64,000 nt of DNA from Membranipora membranacea (taxonomy: Eukaryota; Bryozoa; Gymnolaemata; Cheilostomatida; Membraniporidae). Positions 49,000 through 61,700 of this stretch are shown one piece after another (the stretch's first letter is position 1; each line of letters opens with the position of its first letter). A program made the position numbers and the translations under genes. The DNA is taken from NCBI GenBank assembly GCA_914767715.1, contig OU612067.1, positions 24,152,162 to 24,216,161 of the forward strand, written 5' to 3'. Under the pieces are notes generated by a model, which did not search any database, had not been told where the DNA came from, and worked only from the letters and a program-made list of their open reading frames with translations.

Positions 49000-51900
49000 A
49001 AAAAAAAGCGTGATACCCACCCTTGGTATTATTTTGAAAATTTCAAGTCAGCTTAATTACCACCCTATTAATCCGAGGATTCTAATATTCTGGATTCTGA
49101 ATAAGGCCGATAAGAGCTTGAACTGGTTGGAGTTTGATAAAGATTCGAGAGAGTTTTAATTTTTGATGTTGCCGTATGGCATGTTTTTTTTAGCAAAAGT
49201 GACCCTAATTAAAACGGACGCTGACGGAGAATGAAAAGCCGCAGAGGCAAACGGTTCGCTGATTCGAGATGAGCAGGAGTTGCTCCTCCTCATGAGGTGA
49301 GTTAGAAGCAGATCTATATATTGATCTGAGCGAAAAAAAGCGAGATACCCACCCTTGGTATTATTTTGAAAATTTCAAGTCAGCTTAATTACCGCCCTAT
49401 TAATCCGAGGATTCCAATATTCTGGATTTTGAATAAGGCCGATAAGAGCTTGAACTGGTTGGAGTTTGATAAAGATTCGAGAGAGTTTTAATTTTTGATG
49501 TTGCCGTATGGCATGTTTTATTTTAGCAAAAGTGACCCTAATTAAAACGGACGCTGACAGAGAATGAAAAGCCGCAGAGGCATACGGTTTGGTGATTCGA
49601 GATAAGCAGGAGTTGCTCCTCCTCATGAGGTGAGTTAGAGGCAAATCTATTTTTTGATCTGAGCGAAAAAAAGCGTGATACCCACCCTTGGTATTATTTT
49701 GAAAATTTCAAGTCAGCTTAATTACCGCCCTATTAATCCGAGGATTCCAATATTCTGGATTCTGAATAAGGCCGATAAGAGCTTGAACTGGTTGGAGTTT
49801 GATAAAGATTCGAGAGAGTTTTAATTTTTGATGTTGCCATATGGCATGTTTTTTTTTAGCAAAAGTGACCCTAATTAAAACGGACGCTGACGGAGAATGA
49901 AAAGCCGCAGAGGCAAACGGTTTGCTGATTCGAGATAAGCAGGAGTTGCTCCTCCTCATGAGGTGAGTTAGAAGCAAATCTATTTTTTGATCCGAGCGAA
50001 AAAAAAGCGTGATACCCACCCTTGGTATTATTTTGAAAATTTCAAGTCAGCTTAATTACCGCCCTATTAATCCGAGGATTCCAATATTCTGGATTTTGAA
50101 TAAGGCCGATAAGAGCTTGAACTGGTTGGAATTTGATAAAGATTCGAGAGAGTTTTAATTTTTGATGTTGCCGTATGGCATGTTTTTTTTTAGCAAAAGT
50201 GACCCTAATTAAAACGGACGCTGACGGAGAATGGAAAGCCGCAGAGGCAAACGGTTTGCTGATTCGAGATAAGCAGGAGTTGCTCCTCCTCATGAGGTGA
50301 GTTAGAAGCAAATCTATTTTTTGATCTGAGCGAAAAATGAGCGTAATACCCACCCTTGGTATTATTTTGAAAATTTCAAGTCAGCTTAATTACCGCCCTA
50401 TTAATCCGAGGATTCCAATATTCTGGATTTTGAATAAGGCCGATAAGAGCTTGAACTGGTTGGAGTTTGATAAAGATTCGAGAGAGGTTTAATTTTTGAT
50501 GTTGCCGTATGGCATGTTTTATTTTAGCAAAAGTGACCCTAGTTAAAACGGACGCTGACGGAGAATGAAAAGCCGCAGAGGCAAACGGTTTGCTGATTCG
50601 AGATAAGCAGGAGTTGCTCCTCCTCAAGAGGTGAGTTAGAAGCAAATCTATTTTTTGATCTGAGCGAAAAAAAAGCGTCATACCCACCCTTGGTATTATT
50701 TTGAAAATTTCAAGTCAGCTTAATTACCGCCCTATTAATCCGAAGATTCCAATATTCTGGATTTTGAATAAGGCCGATAAGAGCTTGAACTGGTTGCAGT
50801 TTGATAAAGATTCGAGAGAGTTTTAATTTTTGATGTTGCCGTATGGCATGTTTTATTTTAGCAAAAGTGACCCTAATTAAAACGGACGCTGACGGAGAAT
50901 GAAAAGCCGCAGAGGCATACGGTTTGCTGATTCGAGATAAGCAGGAGTTGCTCCTCCTCATGAGGTGAGTTAGAAGCAAATCTATTTTTTGATCTGAGCG
51001 AAAAAAAAGCATGATACCCACCCTTGGTATTATTTTGAAAATTCCAAGTCAGCTTAATTACCGCCCTATTAATCCGAGGATTCCAATATTCTGGATTTTG
51101 AATAAGGCCGATAAGAGCTTGAACTGGTTGGAGTTTGAAAAAGATTCGAGAGAGTTTTAATTTTTGATGTTGCCGTATGGCATGTTTTTTTTAGCAAAAG
51201 TGACCCTAATTAAAACGGACGCTGACGGAGAATGAAAAGCCGCAGAGGCAAACGGTTTGCTGATTCGAGATAAGCAGGAGTTGCTCCTCCTCATGAGGTG
51301 AGTTAGAAGCAAATCTATTTTTTGATCTGAGCGAAAAAAAAGCGTGATACCCACCCTTGGTATTATTTTGAAAATTTCAAGTCAGCTTAATTACCACCCT
51401 ATTAATCCGAGGATTCTAATATTCTGGATTCTGAATAAGGCCGATAAGAGCTTGAACTGGTTGGAGTTTGATAAAGATTCGAGAGAGTTTTAATTTTTGA
51501 TGTTGCCGTATGGCATGTTTTTTTTAGCAAAAGTGACCCTAATTAAAACGGACGCTGACGGAGAATGAAAAGCCGCAGAGGCAAACGGTTCGCTGATTCG
51601 AGATGAGCAGGAGTTGCTCCTCCTCATGAGGTGAGTTAGAAGCAGATCTATATATTGATCTGAGCGAAAAAAAGCGAGATACCCACCCTTGGTATTATTT
51701 TGAAAATTTCAAGTCAGCTTAATTACCGCCCTATTAATCCGAGGATTCCAATATTCTGGATTTTGAATAAGGCCGATAAGAGCTTGAACTGGTTGGAGTT
51801 TGATAAAGATTCGAGAGAGTTTTAATTTTTGATGTTGCCGTATGGCATGTTTTATTTTAGCAAAAGTGACCCTAATTAAAACGGACGCTGACGGAGAATG

Positions 51901-54900
51901 AAAAGCTGCAGAGGCATACGGTTTTGTGATTCGAGATAAGCAGGAGTTGCTCCTCTCATGAGGTGAGTTAGAGGCAAATCTATTTTTTGATCCGAGCGAA
52001 AAAAAAGCGTGATACCCACCCTTGGTATTATTTTGAAAATTTCAAGTCAGCTTAATTACCGCCCTATTAATCCGAGGATTCCAATATTCTGGATTCTGAA
52101 TAAGGCCGATAAGAGCTTGAACTGGTTGGAGTTTGATAAAGATTCGAGAGAGTTTTAATTTTTGATGTTGCCGTATGGCATGTTTTTTTTTAGCAAAAGT
52201 GACCCTAATTAAAACGGACGCTGACGGAGAATGAAAAGCCGCAGAGGCAAACGGTTTGCTGATTCGAGATAAGCAGGAGTTGCTCCTCCTCATGAGGTGA
52301 GTTAGAAGCAAATCTATTTTTTGATCCGAGCGAAAAAAAAGCGTGATACCCACCCTTGGTATTATTTTGAAAATTTCAAGTCAGCTTAATTACCGCCCTA
52401 TTAATCCGAGGATTCCAATATTCTGGATTTTGAATAAGGCCGATAAAAGCTTGAACTGGTTGGAATTTGATAAAGATTCGAGAGAGTTTTAATTTTTGAT
52501 GTTGCCGTATGGCATGTTTTTTTTTAGCAAAAGTGACCCTAATTAAAACGGACGCTGACGGAGAATGAAAAGCCGCAGAGGCAAACGGTTTGCTGATTCG
52601 AGATAAGCAGGAGTTGCTCCTCCTCATGAGGTGAGTTAGAAGCAAATCTATTTTTTGATCTGAGCGAAAAATGAGCGTAATACCCACCCTTGGTATTATT
52701 TTGAAAATTTCAAGTCAGCTTAATTACCGCCCTATTAATCCGAGGATTCCAATATTCTGGATTTTGAATAAGGCCGGTAAGAGCTTGAACTGGTTGGAGT
52801 TTGATAAAGATTCGAGAGAGGTTTAATTTTTGATGTTGCCGTATGGCATGTTTTATTTTAGCAAAAGTGACCCTAGTTAAAACGGACGCTGACGGAGAAT
52901 GAAAAGCCGCAGAGGCAAACGGTTTGCTGATTCGAGATAAGCAGGAGTTGCTCCTCCTCAAGAGGTGAGTTAGAAGCAAATCTATTTTTTGATCTGAGCG
53001 AAAAAAAAGCGTCATACCCACCCTTGGTATTATTTTGGAAATTTCAAGTCAGCTTAATTACCGCCCTATTAATCCGAAGATTCCAATATTCTGGATTTTG
53101 AATAAGGCCGATAAGAGCTTGAACTGGTTGCAGTTTGATAAAGATTCGAGAGAGTTTTAATTTTTGATGTTGCCGTATGGCATGTTTTATTTTAGCAAAA
53201 GTGACCCTAATTAAAACGGACGCTGACGGAGAATGAAAAGCCGCAGAGGCATACGGTTTGCTGATTCGAGATAAGCAGGAGTTGCTCCTCCTCATGAGGT
53301 GAGTTAGAGGCAAATCTATTTTTTGATCTGAGCGAAAAAAAAGCGTGATACCCACCCTTGGTATTATTTTGAAAATTCCAAGTCAGCTTAATTACCGCCC
53401 TATTAATCCGAGGATTCCAATATTCTGGATTTTGAATAAGGCCGATAAGAGCTTGAACTGGTTGGAGTTTGAAAAAGATTCGAGAGAGTTTTAATTTTTG
53501 ATGTTGCCGTATGGCATGTTTTTTTTAGCAAAAGTGACCCTAATTAAAACGGACGCTGACGGAGAATGAAAAGCCGCAGAGGCAAACGGTTTGCTGATTC
53601 GAGATAAGCAGGAGTTGCTCCTCCTCATGAGGTGAGTTAGAAGCAAATCTATTTTTTGATCTGAGCGAAAAAAAAGCGTGATACCCACCCTTGGTATTAT
53701 TTTGAAAATTTCAAGTCAGCTTAATTACCGCCCTATTAATCCGAGGATTCTTATATTCTGGATTTTGAATAGGGCCGATAAGAGCTTGAACTGGTTGGAG
53801 TTTGATAAAGATTCGAGAGAGTTTTAATTTTTGATGTTGCCGTATGGCATGTTTTTTTTTAGCAAAAGTGACCCTAATTAAAACGGACGCTGACAGAGAA
53901 TGAAAAGCCGCAGAGGCAAACGGTTTGCTGATTCGAGATAAGCAGGAGTTGCTCCTCCTCATGAGATGAGTTAGAAGCAAATCTATTTTTTTGATCTGAG
54001 CGAAAAAAAAGCGTGATACCCACCCTTGGTATTATTTTGAAAGTTTCAAGTCAGCTTAATTACCGCCCTATTAATCCGAGGATTCCAATATTCTGGATTT
54101 TGAATAAGGCCGATAAGAGCTTGAACTGGTTGGAGTTTGATAAAGATTCGATAGAGTTTTAATTTTTGATGTTGCCGTATGGCATGTTTTTTTTTAGCAA
54201 AAGTGACCCTAATTAAAACGGACGCTGACGGAGAATGAAAAGCCGCAGAGGCAAACGGTTTGCTGATTCGAGATAAGCAGGAGTTGCTCCTCCTCATGAG
54301 GTGAGTTAGAAGCAAATCTATTTTTTTGATCTGAGCGAAAAAAAAGCGTGATACCCACCCTTGGTATTATTTTGAAAATTTCAAGTCAGCTTAATTACCG
54401 CCCTATTAATCCTAGGATTCCAATATTCTGGATTTTGAATAAGGCCGATAAGAGCTTGAACTGGTTGGAGTTTGATAAAGATTCGATAGAGTTTTAATTT
54501 TTGATGTTGCCGTATGGCATGTTTTTTTTTAGCAAAAGTGACCCTTATTAAAACGGACGCTGACGGAGAATGAAAAGCCGCAGAGGCAAACGGTTTGCTG
54601 ATTCGAGATAAGCAGGAGTTGCTCCTCCTCATGAGGTGAGTTAGAAGCAAATCTATTTTTTGATCTGAGCGAAAAAAAAGCGTGATACCCACCCTTGGTA
54701 TTATTTTGAAAATTTCAAGTCAGCTTAATTACCGCCCTATTAATCCGAGGATTCCAATATACTGGATTTTGAATAAGGCCGATAAGAGCTTGAACTGGTT
54801 GGAGTTTGATAAAGATTCGATAGAGTTTTAATTTTTGATGTTGCCGTATGGCATGTTTTTTTTTAGCAAAAGTGACCCTAATTAAAACGGACGCTGACGG

Positions 54901-57900
54901 AGAATGAAAAGCCGCAGAGGCAAACGGTTTGCTGATTCGAGATAAGCAGGAGTTGCTCCTCCTCATGAGGTGAGTTAGAAGCAAATCTATTTTTTGATCT
55001 GAGCGAAAAAAAAGCGTGATACCCACCCTTGGTATTATTTTGAAAATTTCAAGTCAGCTTAATTACCACCCTATTAATCCGAGGATTCTAATATTCTGGA
55101 TTCTGAATAAGGCCGATAAGAGCTTGAACTGGTTGGAGTTTGATAAAGATTCGAGAGAGTTTTAATTTTTGATGTTGCCGTATGGCATGTTTTTTTTAGC
55201 AAAAGTGACCCTAATTAAAACGGACGCTGACGGAGAATGAAAAGCCGCAGAGGCAAACGGTTCGCTGATTCGAGATGAGCAGGAGTTGCTCCTCCTCATG
55301 AGGTGAGTTAGAAGCAGATCTATATATTGATCTGAGCGAAAAAAAGCGAGATACCCACCCTTGGTATTATTTTGAAAATTTCAAGTCAGCTTAATTACCG
55401 CCCTATTAATCCGAGGATTCCAATATTCTGGATTTTGAATAAGGCCGATAAGAGCTTGAACTGGTTTGAGTTTGATAAAGATTCGAGAGAGTTTTAATTT
55501 TTGATGTTGCCGTATGGCATGTTTAATTTTAGCAAAAGTGACCCTAATTAAAACGGACGCTGACAGAGAATGAAAAGCCGCAGAGGCATATGGTTTGGTG
55601 ATTCGAGATAAGCAGGAGTTGCTCCTCCTCATGAGGTGAGTTAGAGGCAAATCTATTTTTTGATCTGAGCGAAAAAAAAGCGTGATACCCACCCTTGGTA
55701 TTATTTTGAAAATTTCAAGTCAGCTTAATTACCGCCCTATTAATCCGAGGATTCCAATATTCTGGATTCTGAATAAGGCCGATAAGAGCTTGAACTGGTT
55801 GGAGTTTGATAAAGATTCGAGAGAGTTTTAATTTTTGATGTTGCCGTATGGCATGTTTTTTTTTAGCAAAAGTGACCCTAATTAAAACGGACGCTGACGG
55901 AGAATGAAAAGCCGCAGAGGCAAACGGTTTGCTGATTCGAGATAAGCAGGAGTTGCTCCTCCTCATGAGGTGAGTTAGAAGCAAATCTATTTTTTGATCC
56001 GAGCGAAAAAAAAGCGTGATACCCACCCTTGGTATTATTTTGAAAATTTCAAGTCAGCTTAATTACCGCCCTATTAATCCGAGGAATCCAATATTCTGGA
56101 TTTTGAATAAGGCCGATAAGAGCTTGAACTGGTTGGAATTTGATAAAGATTCGAGAGAGTTTTAATTTTTGATGTTGCCGTATGGCATGTTTTTTTTTAG
56201 CAAAAGTGACCCTAATTAAAACGGACGCTGACGGAGAATGAAAAGCCGCAGAGGCAAACGGTTTGCTGATTCGAGATAAGCAGGAGTTGCTCCTCCTCAT
56301 GAGGTGAGTTAGAAGCAAATCTATTTTTTGATCTGAGCGAAAAATGAGCGTAATACCCACCCTTGGTATTATTTTGAAAATTTCAAGTCAGCTTAATTAC
56401 CGCCCTATTAATCCGAGGATTCCAATATTCTGGATTTTGAATAAGGCCGATAAGAGCTTGAACTGGTTGGAGTTTGATAAAGATTCGAGAGAGGTTTAAT
56501 TTTTGATGTTGCCGTATGGCATGTTTTATTTTAGCAAAAGTGACCCTAGTTAAAACGGACGCTGACGGAGAATGAAAAGCCGCAGAGGCAAACGGTTTGC
56601 TGATTCGAGATAAGCAGGAGTTGCTCCTCCTCAAGAGGTGAGTTAGAAGCAAATCTATTTTTTGATCTGAGCGAAAAAAAAGCGTCATACCCACCCTTGG
56701 TATTATTTTGAAAATTTCAAGTCAGCTTAATTACCGCCCTATTAATCCGAATATTCCAATATTCTGGATTTTGAATAAGGCCGATAAGAGCTTGAACTGG
56801 TTGGAGTTTGATAAAGATTCGAGAGAGTTTTAATTTTTGATGTTGCCGTATGGCATGTTTTATTTTAGCAAAAGTGACCCTAATTAAAACGGACGCTGAC
56901 GGAGAATGAAAAGCCGCAGAGGCATACGGTTTGCTGATTCGAGATAAGCAGGAGTTGCTCCTCCTCATGAGGTGAGTTAGAGGCAAATCTATTTTTTGAT
57001 CTGAGCGAAAAAAAAGCGTGATACCCACCCTTGGTATTATTTTGAAAATTCCAAGTCAGCTTAATTACCGCCCTAATAATCCGAGGATTCCAATATTCTG
57101 GATTCTGAATAAGGCCGATAAGAGCTTGAACTGGTTGGAGTTTGATAAATATTCGAGAGAGTTTTAATTTTTGATGTTGCCGTATGGCATGTTTTTTTTT
57201 AGCAAAAGTGACCATAATTAAAACGGACGCTGACGGAGAATGAAAAGCCGCAGAGGCAAACGGTTTGCTGATTCGAGATAAGCAGGAGTTGCTCCTCCTC
57301 ATGAGGTGAGTTAGAAGCAGATCTATTTTTTGATCTGAGCGAAAAAAAGCGTGGTACCCACCCTTGGTATTATTTTGAAACTTTCAAGTCAGCTTAATTA
57401 CCGCCCTATTAATCCGAGGATTCCAATATTCTGGATTCTGAATAAGGCTGATAAGAGCTTGAACTGGTTGGAGTTTGATAAAGATTCGAGAGAGTTTTAA
57501 TTTTTGATGTTGCCGTATGGCATGTTTTTTTTTAGCAAAAGTGACCCTAATTAAAACGGACGCTGACGGAGAATGAAACGCCGCAGAGGCAAACGGTTTG
57601 CTGATTCGAGATATGCAGGAGTTGCTCCTCCTCATGAGGTGAGTTAGAAGCAAATCTATTTTTTGATCTGAGCGAAAAAAAAGCGTGATACCCACCCTTG
57701 GTATTATTTTGAAAGTTTCAAGTCAGCTTAATTACCGCCCTATTAATCCGAGGATTCCAATATTCTGGATTTTGAATAAGGCCGATAAGAGCTTGAACTG
57801 GTTGGAGTTTGATAAAGATTCGAGAGAGTTTTAATTTTTGATGTTGCCGTATGGCATGTTTTTTTTTAGCAAAAGTGACCCTAATTAAAACGGACGCTGA

Positions 57901-60900
57901 CGGAGAATTAAAAGCCGCAGAGGCAAACGGTTCGCTGATTCGAGATAAGCAGGAGTTGCTCCTCCTCATGAGGTGAGTTAGAAGCAAATCTATTTTTTGA
58001 TCTGAGCGAAAAAAAAGCGTGATACCCACCCTTGGTATTATTTTGAAAATTTCAAGTCAGCTTAATTACCGCCCTATTAATCCTAGGATTCCAATATTCT
58101 GGATTTTGAATAAGGCCGATAAGAGCTTGAACTGGTTGGAATTTGATAAAGATTCGAGAGAGTTTTAATTTTTGATGTTGCCGTATGGCATGTTTTTTTT
58201 AGCAAAAGTGACCCTAATTAAAACGGACGCTGACGGAGAATGAAAAGCCGCAGAGGCAAACGGTTCGCTGATTCGAGATAAGCAGGAGTTGCTCCTCCTC
58301 ATGAGGTAAGTTAGAAGCAAATCTATTTTTTGATCTGAGCGAAAAAAAAGCGTGATACCCACCCTTGGTATTATTTTGAAAATTTCAAGTCAGCTTAATT
58401 ACCGCCCTATTAATCCTAGGATTCCAATATTCTGGATTTTGAATAAGGCCGATAAGAGCTTGAACTGGTTGGAGTTTGATAAAGATTCGAGAGAGTTTTA
58501 ATTTTTGATGTTGCCGTATGGCATGTTTTTTTTTAGCAAAAGTGACCCTAATTAAAACGGACGCTGACGGAGAATGAAAAGCCGCAGAGGCAAACGGTTT
58601 GCTGATTCGAGATAAGCAGGAATTGCTCCTCCTCATGAGGTGAGTTAGAAGCAAATCTATTTTTTGATCTGAGCGAAAAAAAAGCGTGATACCCACCCTT
58701 GGTATTATTTTGAAAATTTCAAGTCAGCTTAATTACCGCCCTATTAATCCGAGGATTCCAATATTCTGGATTTTGAATAAGGCCGATAAGAGCTTGAACT
58801 GGTTGGAGTTTGATAAAGATTCGAGAGAGGTTTAATTTTTGATGTTGCCGTATGGCATGTTTTATTTTAGCAAAAGTGACCCTAGTTAAAACGGACGCTG
58901 ACGGAGAATGAAAAGCCGCAGAGGCAAACGGTTTGCTGATTCGAGATATGCAGGAGTTGCTCCTCCTCAAGAGGTGAGTTAGAAGCAAATCTATTTTTTG
59001 ATCTGAGCGAAAAAAAAGCGTCATACCCACCCTTGGTATTATTTTGAAAATTTCAAGTCAGCTTAATTACCGCCCTATTAATCCGAAGATTCCAATATTC
59101 TGGATTTTGAATAAGGCCGATAAGAGCTTGAACTGGTTGGAGTTTGATAAAGATTCGAGAGAGTTTTAATTTTTGATGTTGCCGTATGGCATGTTTTATT
59201 TTAGCAAAAGTGACCCTAATTAAAACGGACGCTGACGGAGAATGAAAAGCGCAGAGGCATACGGTTTGCTGATTCGAGATAAGCAGGAGTTGCTCCTCCT
59301 CATGAGGTGAGTTAGAGGCAAATCTATTTTTTGATCTGAGCGAAAAAAAAGCGTGATACCCACCCTTGGTATTATTTTGAAAATTCCAAGTCAGCTTAAT
59401 TACCGCCCTAATAATCCGAGGATTCCAATATTCTGGATTCTGAATAAGGCCGATAAGAGCTTGAACTGGTTGGAGTTTGATAAATATTCGAGAGAGTTTT
59501 AATTTTTGATGTTGCCGTATGGCATGTTTTTTTTTAGCAAAAGTGACCATAATTAAAACGGACGCTGACGGAGAATGAAAAGCCGCAGAGGCAAACGGTT
59601 TGCTGATTCGAGATAAGCAGGAGTTGCTCCTCCTCATGAGGTGAGTTAGAAGCAGATCTATTTTTTGATCTGAGCGAAAAAAAGCGTGGTACCCACCCTT
59701 GGTATTATTTTGAAAATTTCAAGTTAGCTTAATTACCGCCCTATTAATCCGAGGATTCCAATATTCTGGATTCTGAATAAGGCCGATAAGAGCTTGAACT
59801 GGTTGGAGTTTGATAAAGATTCGAGAGAGTTTTAATTTTTGATGTTGCCGTATGGCATGTTTTTTTTTAGCAAAAGTGACCCTAATTAAAACGGACGCTG
59901 ACGGAGAATGAAACGCCGCAGAGGCAAACGGTTTGCTGATTCGAGATATGCAGGAGTTGCTCCTCCTCATGAGGTGAGTTAGAAGCAAATCTATTTTTTG
60001 ATCTGAGCGAAAAAAAAGCGTGATACCCACCCTTGGTATTATTTTGAAAGTTTCAAGTCAGCTTAATTACCGCCCTATTAATCCGAGGATTCCAATATTC
60101 TGGATTTTGAATAAGGCCGATAAGAGCTTGAACTGGTTGGAGTTTGATAAAGATTCGAGAGAGTTTTAATTTTTGATGTTGCCGTATGGCATGTTTTTTT
60201 TTAGCAAAAGTGACCCTAATTAAAACGGACGCTGACGGAGAATTAAAAGCCGCAGAGGCAAACGGTTCGCTGATTCGAGATAAGCAGGAGTTGCTCCTCC
60301 TCATGAGGTGAGTTAGAAGCAAATCTATTTTTTGATCTGAGCGAAAAAAAAGCGTGATACCCACCCTTGGTATTATTTTGAAAATTTCAAGTCAGCTTAA
60401 TTACCGCCCTATTAATCCTAGGATTCCAATATTCTGGATTTTGAATAAGGCCGATAAGAGCTTGAACTGGTTGGAATTTGATAAAGATTCGAGAGAGTTT
60501 TAATTTTTGATGTTGCCGTATGGCATGTTTTTTTTAGCAAAAGTGACCCTAATTAAAACGGACGCTGACGGAGAATGAAAAGCCGCAGAGGCAAACGGTT
60601 CGCTGATTCGAGATAAGCAGGAGTTGCTCCTCCTCATGAGGTAAGTTAGAAGCAAATCTATTTTTTGATCTGAGCGAAAAAAAAGCGTGATACCCACCCT
60701 TGGTATTATTTTGAAAATTTCAAGTCAGCTTAATTACCGCCCTATTAATCCTAGGATTCCAATATTCTGGATTTTGAATAAGGCCGATAAGAGCTTGAAC
60801 TGGTTGGAGTTTGATAAAGATTCGAGAGAGTTTTAATTTTTGATGTTGCCGTATGGCATGTTTTTTTTTAGCAAAAGTGACCCTAATTAAAACGGACGCT

Positions 60901-61700
60901 GACGGAGAATGAAAAGCCGCAGAGGCAAACGGTTTGCTGATTCGAGATAAGCAGGAGTTGCTCCTCCTCATGAGGTGAGTTAGAAGCAAATCTATTTTTT
61001 GATCTGAGCGAAAAAAAAGCGTGATACCCACCCTTGGTATTATTTTGAAAATTTCAAGTCAGCTTAATTACCGCCCTATTAATCCGAGGATTCCAATATT
61101 CTGGATTCTGAATAAGGCCGATAAGAGCTTGAACTGGTTGGAGTTTGATAAAGATTCGAGAGAGTTTTAATTTTTGATGTTGCCGTATGGCATGTTTTAT
61201 TTTAGCAAAAGTGACCCTAGTTAAAACGGACGCTGACGGAGAATGAAAAGCCGCAGAGGCAAACGGTTTGCTGATTCGAGATAAGCAGGAGTTGCTCCTC
61301 CTCAAGAGGTGAGTTAGAAGCAAATCTATTTTTTGATCTGAGCGAAAAAAAAGCGTCATACCCACCCTTGGTATTATTTTGAAAATTTCAAGTCAGCTTA
61401 ATTACCGCCCTATTAATCCGAAGATTCCAATATTCTGGATTTTGAATAAGGCCGATAAGAGCTTGAACTGGTTGGAGTTTGATAAAGATTCGAGAGAGTT
61501 TTAATTTTTGATGTTGCCGTATGGCATGTTTTATTTTAGCAAAAGTGACCCTAATTAAAACGGACGCTGACGGAGAATGAAAAGCCGCAGAGGCATACGG
61601 TTTGCTGATTCGAGATAAGCAGGAGTTGCTCCTCCTCATGAGGTGAGTTAGAGGCAAATCTATTTTTTGATCTGAGCGAAAAAAAGCGTGGTACCCACCC
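49000..61700 (+). repeat. Seven-monomer HOR (about 2335 bp), several copies
   Basis: GCGTCATACCC recurs at about 50676, 53010, 56682, 59018 and 61355, giving intervals of about 2334, 3672, 2336 and 2337 bp, that is 7, 11, 7 and 7 monomers. GAAAAATGAGCGTAATACC (about 50333, 52667, 56339) and AGATCTATATATTG (about 49310, 51644, 55316) give the same 2334 and 3672 spacing. The 11-monomer interval holds a block (about 53711-55026) copied from about 47371-48700. At about 59247 a 1-bp loss (AAAAGCGCAGAGG) shifts the minus frame and makes an artefactual 194-codon open frame. Confidence 0.88.
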
